64,000 nt of DNA from Gemmatimonadaceae bacterium. GTDB lineage: Bacteria; Gemmatimonadota; Gemmatimonadetes; Gemmatimonadales; Gemmatimonadaceae. The number at the start of each line of letters is the position of its first letter. The stretch's first letter is position 1. This document shows, piece by piece, positions 17,963 through 26,974 of the stretch. The notes below the pieces were generated by a model. The model was not told the DNA's origin, ran no database searches, and was given only the letters and a program-made list of their open reading frames with translations. A program made the position numbers and the translations under genes. The stretch is from contig DASXUN010000012.1 in assembly GCA_036504815.1 (NCBI GenBank), forward strand, positions 124,001-188,000, in the 5' to 3' direction.

Positions 17963-18978
17963 CCAGGCCGCTGCGGGTGGGAGTCGTGGGCACGGGCGCG
18001 CTGGGCTATCACCACCTGCGGCACCTGCGCACGCTCGACGCGGTGAACGTGCCCGGGTTCTTCGAGGCGGACGCCGCGCGCGCCGCCAAGGTTGGCGAAG
18101 AGCTCGGCGTGGCGGCGGCCGCGTCGCTGGACGCGCTGCTCGACGGCGTGGACGCGGTGTCCATCGCCGTGCCGACCCCGGCGCACTTCGCGGTGGCCAA
18201 GGCGGCGCTGGCGCGCGGCAAGCACGTGCTGATCGAGAAGCCGATCACCACGACGCTGGCCGAGGCGGATGAGCTGCTGGCGCTGGCCCGGGCCAAGGGC
18301 GCGCTCGTGCAGATCGGGCACATCGAGCGATTCAATCGCGCGATTCGCGCGGCCTGGCAGTACGTGGACCAGCCGCTGTTCATCGAGAGTGAGCGGCTGG
18401 CGCCGTTCAATCCCCGCGGGTCGGACGTGGCCGTCGTGCTCGACCTGATGATCCACGACATCGACCTCGTGCTCACGCTGACGCGCGCGAAGGTGGCCGA
18501 AGTACGCGCGGCCGGCGTCGGCATCCTGACGCCGAGCGTGGACATCGCGGATGCGCGCGTCGCGTTCGCCAACGGCGCCATCGCCAACATCACGGCGAGC
18601 CGGATCTCGCGGGACCGGACGCGCAAGCTGCGCCTGTTCCAGCGCAACGCGTACCTCACGCTCGACCTGGGGGCGGGGAACGGGGAGCTTTTCCGCCTGC
18701 GGAGCGACGTGAACCTGGCGGCGCTGGCGATGCAGGCGCAACCGGACGTGGCGGCGTTCGTCGAGCGCATTCCGCTCGAGGCGCCGGAAGGCGACGCGCT
18801 GCGGCTGGAACTCGAGTCGTTCGTCGCGGCGGCGCGCGGCGAGGCCGACGTGCCGGTCACGGGCGAGGACGGGCGTGATGCGCTAGCGGTGGCGTTGCAG
18901 ATCGTGGCGGACATCGAGCGCGCCCGGGGAGTGATGGACGCGGCGCGCACTTCGGGTGCGCGCGCCTCCGGTGCGTGA
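17959..18978 (+). CDS. Gfo/Idh/MocA oxidoreductase in the lpx operon (GnnA-like)
   Basis: 339 residues. Rossmann NAD-binding motif GTGALG at 11-16, EKP at about 93-95 ([12 protein letters not shown]), and a C-terminal Gfo/Idh domain with HDIDLVL. In Acidithiobacillus the related GnnA oxidises the 3-OH of UDP-GlcNAc so that GnnB can aminate it, giving amide-linked lipid A chains. The position between lpxA and lpxB, with 4-base and longer overlaps, argues for a lipid A role here as well. No aminotransferase is in the window, so this is inference; another UDP-sugar dehydrogenase role is possible. Confidence 0.8.
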   Translation: MTRPLRVGVVGTGALGYHHLRHLRTLDAVNVPGFFEADAARAAKVGEELGVAAAASLDALLDGVDAVSIAVPTPAHFAVAKAALARGKHVLIEKPITTTLAEADELLALARAKGALVQIGHIERFNRAIRAAWQYVDQPLFIESERLAPFNPRGSDVAVVLDLMIHDIDLVLTLTRAKVAEVRAAGVGILTPSVDIADARVAFANGAIANITASRISRDRTRKLRLFQRNAYLTLDLGAGNGELFRLRSDVNLAALAMQAQPDVAAFVERIPLEAPEGDALRLELESFVAAARGEADVPVTGEDGRDALAVALQIVADIERARGVMDAARTSGARASGA

Positions 18979-20089
18979 AATCCTGATCATCGCCGGTGAG
19001 GCGTCGGGCGACCTGCATGGCGCCGGCGTCGCCGAGCGACTGCGCGTCGTGCGCCCCGACGTTCCGCTGGTGGGCATGGGGGGCGATCGCATGGCGGCGG
19101 CGGGCGTCACCCTCTTCGAGCGGGCCGAGGGCGTCGTGGGTTTCGTCGAGGTGCTCAGGCACCTCCCCGCGCACCTGCGCCTGCTGCGCACCGTCAAGGC
19201 GCACCTGCGCAGCGGGCGCGTCGGGCTCGTCATCCTGATCGACTATCCGGGCTTCAACCTGCGCGTGGCACGCGCGGCGCGCGCGGCCGGCGTGCCGGTG
19301 CTGTACTACATCACGCCGCAGGTCTGGGCGTGGAAGCCGGGGCGCGTGAAGATGATGGCCGAAGTCATCACCAAGGCGGCGGTGATCCTCCCGTTCGAGG
19401 AGCCGCTGCTGCGTGGCGCGGGGATCGACACGACCTTCGTGGGGCACCCGCTGCTCGATCGCGCGCAGGCGCTCCCCGACCAGGCGGAGGCCCGGCGGCG
19501 CCTGGGGCTCCCGCTCGACCGCGAAGTGCTCGCGCTCTTCCCCGGCAGCCGGGCGCAGGAGATCGAGCGGCACGTGCGCGCCTTCGAGGCGGTGGCGCGC
19601 GAACTCCAGCGGCGGCGTCCGGGGCTCGAAGTCGTGGTGAGCGTTGCGCCGACCATCCAGATGGACGCCTCGCACCTGCCGTACCCGATGGTGCGCGCGC
19701 AATCGTTCGACGTGTTGCGCGCGGCGGACGTCGCGCTGTGCAAGAGCGGGACGACGACGCTCGAGGCGGCGGTCGCCGGTTGTCCGTGCGCCGTCGTGTA
19801 CAAGACGAGCCGCATCACCTACGAGATTGCGCGCCGCCTGGTGAAGATTCCTCACATCGGCCTGCTGAACGTGGTGGCGGGCCGCGAGGTGGCGCCGGAG
19901 TTCGTGCAGGAGACCTTCACGACGCCGGCGGTTGCCGACGCGCTCGAGCCGCTGTTCGGTGACGCCAGTCCGGCGCGCCGGCGCATGCTCGAGGGCATGG
20001 CGGAGATCCGGCGCATGCTCGGGGCGCCCGGGGCGGCCGCGCGCGTGGCGGAGTTGGCGAGCACGATGCTGCGCGAGGGGGACGGGTGA
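18956..20089 (+). CDS. lpxB: Lipid A disaccharide synthase
   Basis: Joins UDP-2,3-diacylglucosamine and lipid X into the disaccharide precursor (GT19). 377 residues from GTG 18956; GTG 18971 ([14 protein letters not shown]) is an equally plausible start and closer to the family N-terminus. Hallmarks: AGEASGDLHGAG at the N-terminus, VLYYITPQVWAWKPGR in the middle, and FPGSRAQEIERH plus KSGTTTLEAAV in the donor-binding half. Overlaps the oxidoreductase upstream and the DUF374 gene downstream (4 bases). Confidence 0.95.
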   Translation: MRAPPVREILIIAGEASGDLHGAGVAERLRVVRPDVPLVGMGGDRMAAAGVTLFERAEGVVGFVEVLRHLPAHLRLLRTVKAHLRSGRVGLVILIDYPGFNLRVARAARAAGVPVLYYITPQVWAWKPGRVKMMAEVITKAAVILPFEEPLLRGAGIDTTFVGHPLLDRAQALPDQAEARRRLGLPLDREVLALFPGSRAQEIERHVRAFEAVARELQRRRPGLEVVVSVAPTIQMDASHLPYPMVRAQSFDVLRAADVALCKSGTTTLEAAVAGCPCAVVYKTSRITYEIARRLVKIPHIGLLNVVAGREVAPEFVQETFTTPAVADALEPLFGDASPARRRMLEGMAEIRRMLGAPGAAARVAELASTMLREGDG

Positions 20090-20772
20090 CCGGACCCGCG
20101 TCGCCGGCGGACGTCGCGAACGACGCCATGGCGGCGAAGCGCGCACGCAAGGTGCGCTGGGCCGCACGCGCCGGCTATTGGGCCGTCCAACTGCTCGCCC
20201 GCACGTGGCGCATCGAGCTCCGCGGCGAGGCGAACTGGCCCATGCGGAATGGCGTGCGGCTTCCCGTGGTGGTCGCCGTCTGGCACGGACTGATGCTCAC
20301 GCCCATCTGGACCCAGCGGCATCGCGGCATCATGGCGCTCGCCAGCGAGCACGGCGACGGTGAGATCATCGCGCGCATCCTCGAACGGCTCGGCTACGCG
20401 CCGCCGGCGCGCGGTTCGTCGTCGCGCGGCGGGGTGCGCGGCCTCCTGACGCTGGTGGCGGCGTTGCGCGAGGGCCGGTCGGTGGCCTTCACCCCCGACG
20501 GCCCGCGCGGCCCGGCGCGCGTGCCGCAGGCCGGACTGTTCGTCGCCGCGCACCGCGCGGGCACGGTGATCGTGCCGATGTCCATGCATCCCGCGCGGGC
20601 GTGGCACCTGAGAAGCTGGGACCGGTACGCGATTCCCAAGCCGTTCGCCCGCGTGGTGGTCACCATTGGCGAACCCTTCACGCCGCGCTTCGACGGTGAC
20701 ATGCTCGCCGCGGGCGAGATCGAGCGATTCGTGGCGGCGATGGATGCCACGGAGGCGATGGCCCGTGCGTGA
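20086..20772 (+). CDS. DUF374 lysophospholipid-type acyltransferase (LpxJ-like)
   Basis: 228 residues from GTG 20086. An N-terminal amphipathic region (about 20-45) is followed by the acyltransferase motif VAVWHGLML (His about 67) and FTPDGPRGPAR near residues 136-146, the typical DUF374 signature. The HX4D motif of classical LpxL is absent. DUF374 proteins include LpxJ of epsilonproteobacteria, a late lipid A acyltransferase that does not need Kdo. Its place between lpxB and lpxK makes that the best guess for its function. It overlaps lpxB by 4 and lpxK by 8 bases. Confidence 0.8.
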   Translation: MTGPASPADVANDAMAAKRARKVRWAARAGYWAVQLLARTWRIELRGEANWPMRNGVRLPVVVAVWHGLMLTPIWTQRHRGIMALASEHGDGEIIARILERLGYAPPARGSSSRGGVRGLLTLVAALREGRSVAFTPDGPRGPARVPQAGLFVAAHRAGTVIVPMSMHPARAWHLRSWDRYAIPKPFARVVVTIGEPFTPRFDGDMLAAGEIERFVAAMDATEAMARA

Positions 20773-21775
20773 CGCGTTCATTCGCCTGGTGTGGTACGGC
20801 GACGGCTTCGCGGCGCTGCTCGCTCGCGCCGTGCTGACGCCCGTGGAGTGGCTCTACGGCGCGGCGAGCCTGCTGGTGGGTGCGCAGCGCGCGCGTCAGG
20901 CCGTGCGCACCGGCGTCCCCACGGTGTCCATTGGCAACCTCACCGTCGGTGGTACCGGCAAGACGCCGATCGCGGCGTGGGTGGCCGCGCAACTGGCGCG
21001 GCGCGGACGCGTCCCCGCGCTGCTGCTGCGCGGCTACGGGGCGGACGAACAGATCGTGCACGAGCAGCTGAATCCCCGCGTGCCAGTGCTCGCGCATCCC
21101 GTGCGACGCGCATCGGCCACGCGGGCCGTCACGCAGGGTGCCACCGCGCTCGTGCTGGACGACGCCTTCCAGCATCGCCAGTTGGCGCGTGACGCGGACG
21201 TGGTGCTGGTCAGCGCCGACCTGTGGCACGACCTGCCGGTGCGCCTGCTCCCAGTTGGCCCATTCCGGGAGCCGCTCTTTGCGCTGCGCCGTGCCTCGCT
21301 CCTCATTGTCACGCGCAAGGCGGCGTCGCCCGAACGCGCCGAGCAGCTGGCCACCCTCCTGCGCGCGGCCGCCCCGGCGCTCCCCGTCGCGATCGCGCAT
21401 CTTGCGCCCGGCCAGTTGCGTCGGTGGGGGGGCGAAGCGGAAGAGCCGTCCGCGGCCGTCCACGGGCAGCACATCCTGGCGGTGTCGGGCATCGGTGCCC
21501 CGGGCGCATTCGAGGCGCAGCTGCGCGCCCTCGGCGCCGACGTCGAGGCCGTCTCGTTCGGCGACCACCACGCGTACACCCCGGCGGATGCGAGCGCGCT
21601 CGCGGCACGGGCGATGCGGTGTCACCGCGTCGTCTGCACGCTCAAGGATGCCGTGAAGCTTGGTCCCATCTGGCCCGCCGACGCGCCGGGGCTGTGGTAT
21701 CTTTCCCAGTCAGTGGTCTTCGAGCGGGGTGCGTCGGACGTGCACGCGCTGCTCGATCGGCTGGCCGCCCGCTAG
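20765..21775 (+). CDS. lpxK: Tetraacyldisaccharide 4'-kinase
   Basis: Phosphorylates the lipid A disaccharide at the 4' position at the inner membrane. 336 residues from GTG 20765. A membrane-associated N-terminal helix (about 12-40) precedes the P-loop [14 protein letters not shown] at about 55-68. Other LpxK features are [15 protein letters not shown] and a late FGDHHAYT. Last gene of the bamA-lpxK run; its TAG stop is part of a TAGCTC box that may drive the next gene. Confidence 0.93.
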   Translation: MRDAFIRLVWYGDGFAALLARAVLTPVEWLYGAASLLVGAQRARQAVRTGVPTVSIGNLTVGGTGKTPIAAWVAAQLARRGRVPALLLRGYGADEQIVHEQLNPRVPVLAHPVRRASATRAVTQGATALVLDDAFQHRQLARDADVVLVSADLWHDLPVRLLPVGPFREPLFALRRASLLIVTRKAASPERAEQLATLLRAAAPALPVAIAHLAPGQLRRWGGEAEEPSAAVHGQHILAVSGIGAPGAFEAQLRALGADVEAVSFGDHHAYTPADASALAARAMRCHRVVCTLKDAVKLGPIWPADAPGLWYLSQSVVFERGASDVHALLDRLAAR

Positions 21776-21801
21776 CTCCTCCCAACGCCGGGCTCGGCGT
21801 T
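21773..21801 (+). promoter_or_regulatory. Putative -10 box and 5' hairpin of the gdh message
   Basis: TAGCTC at 21773-21778 predicts a start near 21785. A hairpin begins there: AACGCCG (21784-21790), loop GGCT, CGGCGTT (21795-21801). The hairpin could instead terminate lpxK, but no T-run follows. A second box, TATCTT at 21698-21703, lies inside lpxK. No convincing -35 box is seen for either. Confidence 0.4.
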
Positions 21802-21815
21802 CACTCTCGATTGCC

Positions 21816-23126
<1,311 letters not shown>

Positions 23127-23138
23127 CGGGCGCGCCCA

Positions 23139-23603
23139 GTGAAGGTCCTGGTGGTCTCGGTTGGCAAGCCACGCAACGCGGGTCTCGCGGCTGCCATCGG
23201 CGAATACGAGGCACGCGCCGCGCGCTACTGGCCGCTGGGGCACGTAGAGGTGCGCGAGGAGCCGGCGAAGTCGGCGGGCGCCGACCTCGTGCGCGAGCGG
23301 GAGGGGGAGCGATTGACCGCCAAGCTCCCGCCGGCGGCGGTGGTGGCCTGCTGTGATCCCGGCGGCAAGCGACTAGATTCGGCCGCCTTTGCCGCGTGGC
23401 TGCAGGGGCATCGCGAGGGAGGGCGAGACGTGGCCTTCGTGATCGGCGGGGCCTTTGGCCTCGCGCCGGCGCTGCTGAAGCGTGCGGCCCTGCGGCTGGA
23501 ACTCGCGCCGTGGACCCTGCCGCACGAGCTCGCGCGCCTGGTGCTGGCGGAGCAGCTGTACCGGGCGGGGACCATCGTGCGCCGCGAGCCCTACCACAAG
23601 TGA
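23139..23603 (+). CDS. rlmH: 23S rRNA pseudouridine-1915 N3-methyltransferase
   Basis: 154 residues from GTG 23139, the usual size. SPOUT-class methyltransferase with a C-terminal trefoil knot: FVIGGAFGLAP and the conserved end LAEQLYRAGTIVRREPYHK. Methylates pseudouridine 1915 in helix 69 of assembled 70S ribosomes. Only 12 bases separate it from the dehydrogenase gene. Confidence 0.95.
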   Translation: MKVLVVSVGKPRNAGLAAAIGEYEARAARYWPLGHVEVREEPAKSAGADLVREREGERLTAKLPPAAVVACCDPGGKRLDSAAFAAWLQGHREGGRDVAFVIGGAFGLAPALLKRAALRLELAPWTLPHELARLVLAEQLYRAGTIVRREPYHK

Positions 23604-23637
23604 CCGTGCCGCATTCCGCGCCCCCGTGTTCAGCGGT

Positions 23638-23672
23638 TAGGTTATGACGCGGCGCGGTCGGCACGCGCCGCG
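23638..23672 (+). promoter_or_regulatory. Putative -10 box plus 5' hairpin before bshC
   Basis: TAGGTT at 23638-23643 predicts a start near 23650. A perfect 9-bp GC hairpin (23648-23656 with 23664-23672, 7-base loop) begins at that point. GGAGG at 23734-23738 is the ribosome binding site for the GTG at 23745. No clear -35 box. Confidence 0.45.
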
Positions 23673-23744
23673 GACCCCGGAGGCAGGGAGCGCAATGGAC
23701 TGTAGTCGGCGTCAAAGGCAGGGGCAGGTCGGCGGAGGCGTCGC

Positions 23745-25292
23745 GTGACGCCGCCGCGTGTCGTTGCCGAACCCGTGGGCGGCGGCCCGTTGGCACGCGC
23801 CGCCGTCGAAGGGCGCACGCCGTCGGGCTGGTATGCGCCGCGTCCCAAGGGGGCGACTGCCTGGCGCGAGCACGCCGAGCGCGTTCGCGATGAGTTCAAC
23901 ACCGACTGGTTTGCCTCGCTTGCCCCGGCTTTCAACGCCAGTGGTGCGGCGGCGCGCCGCCTCGAATCCGTCGCGCAGGGTCGCGGTGTCGTGGTCACGA
24001 CCGGCCAGCAGCCGGGATTGTTCGGCGGCCCCGGATACACGTGGCTGAAGGCGCTCAGCGCACGCGCGCTGGCCGACAAGATCGAGCAGGAGACGGGCAT
24101 CCCGGCCGCCCCCGTCTTCTGGGCCGCCACCGATGACGCTGATTTCGTCGAAGCGAGCTGGACGGCGGTCGCGTTTGACGACGAAGTCCGCCGCCTACGC
24201 ATCGAACGGTTGGGCTTCGATGGGCAGGTCATGGCGGCGCAGCCGCTGGGTGACGTGAGCCGGCAGTTCGACGACCTCGCGGCGTCGGCGGGCTCGGCGC
24301 CGCACCTCGACCTGCTCGAGCATGCCCGGCGCGCCTACCATCCGGAGGCGACGGTCGGCGGCGCGTACGTGGCGCTGCTGCGCGCGCTCTTCGAGCCAAT
24401 GGGGATTGCCGTGCTCGACGCCTGGCACCCGGCCGTGCGCGACGCGGCCCGCCCGACGCTGGTGGAAGCGCTGCGGCGGGCGGCCGTGGTGGACGAGTCG
24501 GTCTCGCTGCGCAGCGTGGCCATTGAACGCGCCGGTTTCCGTGCGCAGGTGGCGCGCGTGCCCAAGCTGTCGCTCGTCTTCCGCGTCTCTTCGAATGGCG
24601 TCAAGGAACGCATCCCGATGGCGCAGGCGGGCGACGTAGCGCTGCAGCCGCAGCTGGTGCTCTCGGCCAACGTGCTGCTGCGCCCAGTGGTCGAGCGCGC
24701 CATCCTGCCGACCATCGGCTACTTCGGCGGTCCGGGGGAGGTGGCCTACTTCGCGCAGGTTGGCGCCGTGGCCGAGGCGCTGGGTACGTCGGTGCCGCTC
24801 GTGCTGCCGCGGTGGTCCGCCACGATCGTCGAACCGGTGATCGATCGCATGCTGGGCCGGCTCGGCATGACCTTCGACGACATCAAGCCGCCGCATCAGG
24901 CGGAACGGCGCCTGGGCGACCGTGCCATGCCCGCCTTCCTGCGCGATACACTCGAGGCGCTGCGCCACGACGTCGACGCGCGACTGAATGCCCTGCGCGA
25001 TAACGCCGAAGGCGCGGCGATGGTGCATGCGCAAGCCATCGAAGGGGCGCGGCATCAGCTGAAGTTCCGCGTGGACCGGCTGGAGCGGCGGTATCGCGCG
25101 GCGGTGCTCAAGGCGGAGACGGCGGCCATGCGCGACCTCGGCAGCGTGCGCGCGGCGCTCATGCCCGAAGGACTGCGGCAGGAGCGGGTGCTCAATCCAC
25201 TCCCGGTGGTCGCGCGGCACGGCGACACGCTGATGGAGCAGCTGCGCGCGGGCGCGGCCCTGCACGCCACGCAGCTGCTCGGCGGCGCGTGA
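23745..25292 (+). CDS. bshC: Bacillithiol biosynthesis cysteine-adding enzyme
   Basis: Attaches Cys to GlcN-malate, the last step of bacillithiol synthesis. 515 residues from GTG 23745, set by GGAGG six bases upstream. Family landmarks: VVVTTGQQPGLFGGPGYTWL (about 84-103), APVFWAATDDADFVEA, and a late PTIGYFGGPGEVAYFAQ. The C-terminal coiled coil (about 410-465) ends in LNPLPVVARHGDTLM. The partner genes bshA and bshB are not in the window. The PIG-L-like gene at 41510 is exported and is not an obvious BshB. Confidence 0.93.
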   Translation: MTPPRVVAEPVGGGPLARAAVEGRTPSGWYAPRPKGATAWREHAERVRDEFNTDWFASLAPAFNASGAAARRLESVAQGRGVVVTTGQQPGLFGGPGYTWLKALSARALADKIEQETGIPAAPVFWAATDDADFVEASWTAVAFDDEVRRLRIERLGFDGQVMAAQPLGDVSRQFDDLAASAGSAPHLDLLEHARRAYHPEATVGGAYVALLRALFEPMGIAVLDAWHPAVRDAARPTLVEALRRAAVVDESVSLRSVAIERAGFRAQVARVPKLSLVFRVSSNGVKERIPMAQAGDVALQPQLVLSANVLLRPVVERAILPTIGYFGGPGEVAYFAQVGAVAEALGTSVPLVLPRWSATIVEPVIDRMLGRLGMTFDDIKPPHQAERRLGDRAMPAFLRDTLEALRHDVDARLNALRDNAEGAAMVHAQAIEGARHQLKFRVDRLERRYRAAVLKAETAAMRDLGSVRAALMPEGLRQERVLNPLPVVARHGDTLMEQLRAGAALHATQLLGGA

Positions 25293-25332
25293 CCGCCCGC
25301 GCCGCGGCGCATCAGCTGGACGGGACTGGCGC

Positions 25333-26946
25333 GTGACCGAGGCGCCCGTCCGGAACGCGGAATCGCGCACTGCGAGGGGCGCCGCCTTCGTCGCGGCGGG
25401 CATCCTGCTGAGCCGCCTCTTCGGCCTCGTTCGCAACCGGCTGCTCGGCCACTTCCTCGGCACGAGCGACGCCGGCGACGCGTTCAACGCCGCCATTCGC
25501 ATCCCGAACATCCTGCAGAATCTCTTTGGCGAAGGCGTGCTCTCGGCGTCCTTCGTGCCGACGTATAGTCGACTGCTCGCGGAGGGCAACGAAGAGGAGG
25601 CCGGGCGCGTCGCGGGGGCGGTGGGCACGCTGCTGGCGCTTACGAGCACGGTGCTCGTGCTCCTCGGCATCGTGCTGACTCCGTTCGCCGTGGCGCTGAT
25701 TGCGCCGGGGTTCGAGGGCGAGAAGCGCGAGCTGACCATCCGGCTGGTGCAGGTGATCTTCCCCGGGGTCGGCATCCTCGTGCTCTCGGCCTGGTCGCTC
25801 GGCGTGCTCAACTCGCACCGGCGATTTTTCCTGCCGTATGCGTCGCCGGTCGCGATGAACGTGGTGATGATCGGCGCGCTGCTGGGATACGGGCCGTCGC
25901 TGGCCGGTGACGCGGCGGGACAGGCGCGACTGGCCGGCGTGCTCGCGTGGGCGTCGGTCGTCGGCAGTCTGGCGCAGCTGATGGTGCAGGTGCCGACGGT
26001 GCTGCGGGTCGACCGGCGCCTGCGCGCGCGCGTTGACACATCGAACGGCAACGTGCGGACCGTGCTCGCGCAGTTCGCGCCGGTCTTCGTCGGGCGCGGC
26101 GTGGTGCAGCTCAGCGCCTACGTGGACAACGTGCTGGCCTCGCTCGTGGGCGCGGGAGCGGTCGCCGTGCTCTCGTACGCGCAGGTGATCACGATGCTTC
26201 CCGTCTCGCTCTTCGGCATGGCGGTGTCCGCCGCGGAGCTCCCGGCGATGTCGGGAACGGTGGGGACGGACGACGAGATTGCGCGCATCCTGCGTCGCCG
26301 GCTGTCGGACGGCCTGCATCGCATCGCGTTCTACGTGATTCCGTCGTCGATGGCGTTTCTCGCGGTGGGCGACATCGTCGGCGCGACGCTGTACCAGTCG
26401 GGACGGTTCGGGCGCGCCGACGTCGTCTGGATGTGGGGGGTGCTGGCCGGTTCCGCCGTGGGACTGCTGGCGGGGACGCTCGGGCGGCTCTACGCGTCCA
26501 CGTGGTATGCGCTGCGCAACGCCCGCACGCCGCTGCGATTCGCCCTGTTGCGGGTGGTGCTCACGCTCGCCCTCGGGTGGGGCGCGGCCCTGTGGTTGCC
26601 GGGCGCGATTGGCATCGACGCCCGGTGGGGCGTGGCGGGGCTGACCGTGTCGGCCGGTGTTGCCGCGTGGGTGGAATGCCTGCTCCTGCGCCGCTCGCTC
26701 GTGCCGCGCCTTGGCGACGTCGGCGTGGACCGCCCGTACCAGGTGAAGCTCTGGGGGGCCGCGCTGGCGGCGGCCGTGGTGGCCTGGGGTGTGAAGCTCG
26801 TGCTTGGCGTCGAGCACCCGCTCGTGCTCGGCTTCGTGGCGCTCCCGCTGTACGGGCTGACGTACCTGGCGGCGACGGCGTCGCTGGCTATTCCCGAGGC
26901 ATCGGCCATGGCCGGCCGCGTACGGCGGCTCGTGAGCGGGCGCTGA
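25333..26946 (+). CDS. murJ: Lipid II flippase MurJ
   Basis: Flips undecaprenyl-PP-linked peptidoglycan precursor across the inner membrane. 537 residues from GTG 25333, with about 14 membrane spans expected for the MOP superfamily. The N-terminus has the family pattern GILLSRLFGLVRNRLLGHFLG, and NILQNLFGEGVLSASFVP follows. The C-terminal half is more divergent and ends in a basic tail (RVRRLVSGR). Forty bases separate it from bshC; no promoter is apparent, so the two may be cotranscribed. Confidence 0.93.
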   Translation: MTEAPVRNAESRTARGAAFVAAGILLSRLFGLVRNRLLGHFLGTSDAGDAFNAAIRIPNILQNLFGEGVLSASFVPTYSRLLAEGNEEEAGRVAGAVGTLLALTSTVLVLLGIVLTPFAVALIAPGFEGEKRELTIRLVQVIFPGVGILVLSAWSLGVLNSHRRFFLPYASPVAMNVVMIGALLGYGPSLAGDAAGQARLAGVLAWASVVGSLAQLMVQVPTVLRVDRRLRARVDTSNGNVRTVLAQFAPVFVGRGVVQLSAYVDNVLASLVGAGAVAVLSYAQVITMLPVSLFGMAVSAAELPAMSGTVGTDDEIARILRRRLSDGLHRIAFYVIPSSMAFLAVGDIVGATLYQSGRFGRADVVWMWGVLAGSAVGLLAGTLGRLYASTWYALRNARTPLRFALLRVVLTLALGWGAALWLPGAIGIDARWGVAGLTVSAGVAAWVECLLLRRSLVPRLGDVGVDRPYQVKLWGAALAAAVVAWGVKLVLGVEHPLVLGFVALPLYGLTYLAATASLAIPEASAMAGRVRRLVSGR

Positions 26947-26954
26947 CCAGCCGC

Positions 26955-26960
26955 TAGATT
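26955..26960 (+). promoter_or_regulatory. Putative -10 box of uvrC
   Basis: TAGATT (in GCTAGATT), predicted start near 26967, only eight bases before the ATG at 26975. The -35 position holds GTGAGC, a weak match. A GCGAGG at about 26964-26969 could act as ribosome binding site if transcription starts further upstream. Confidence 0.35.
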
Positions 26961-26974
26961 GCGGGCGAGGCCCC

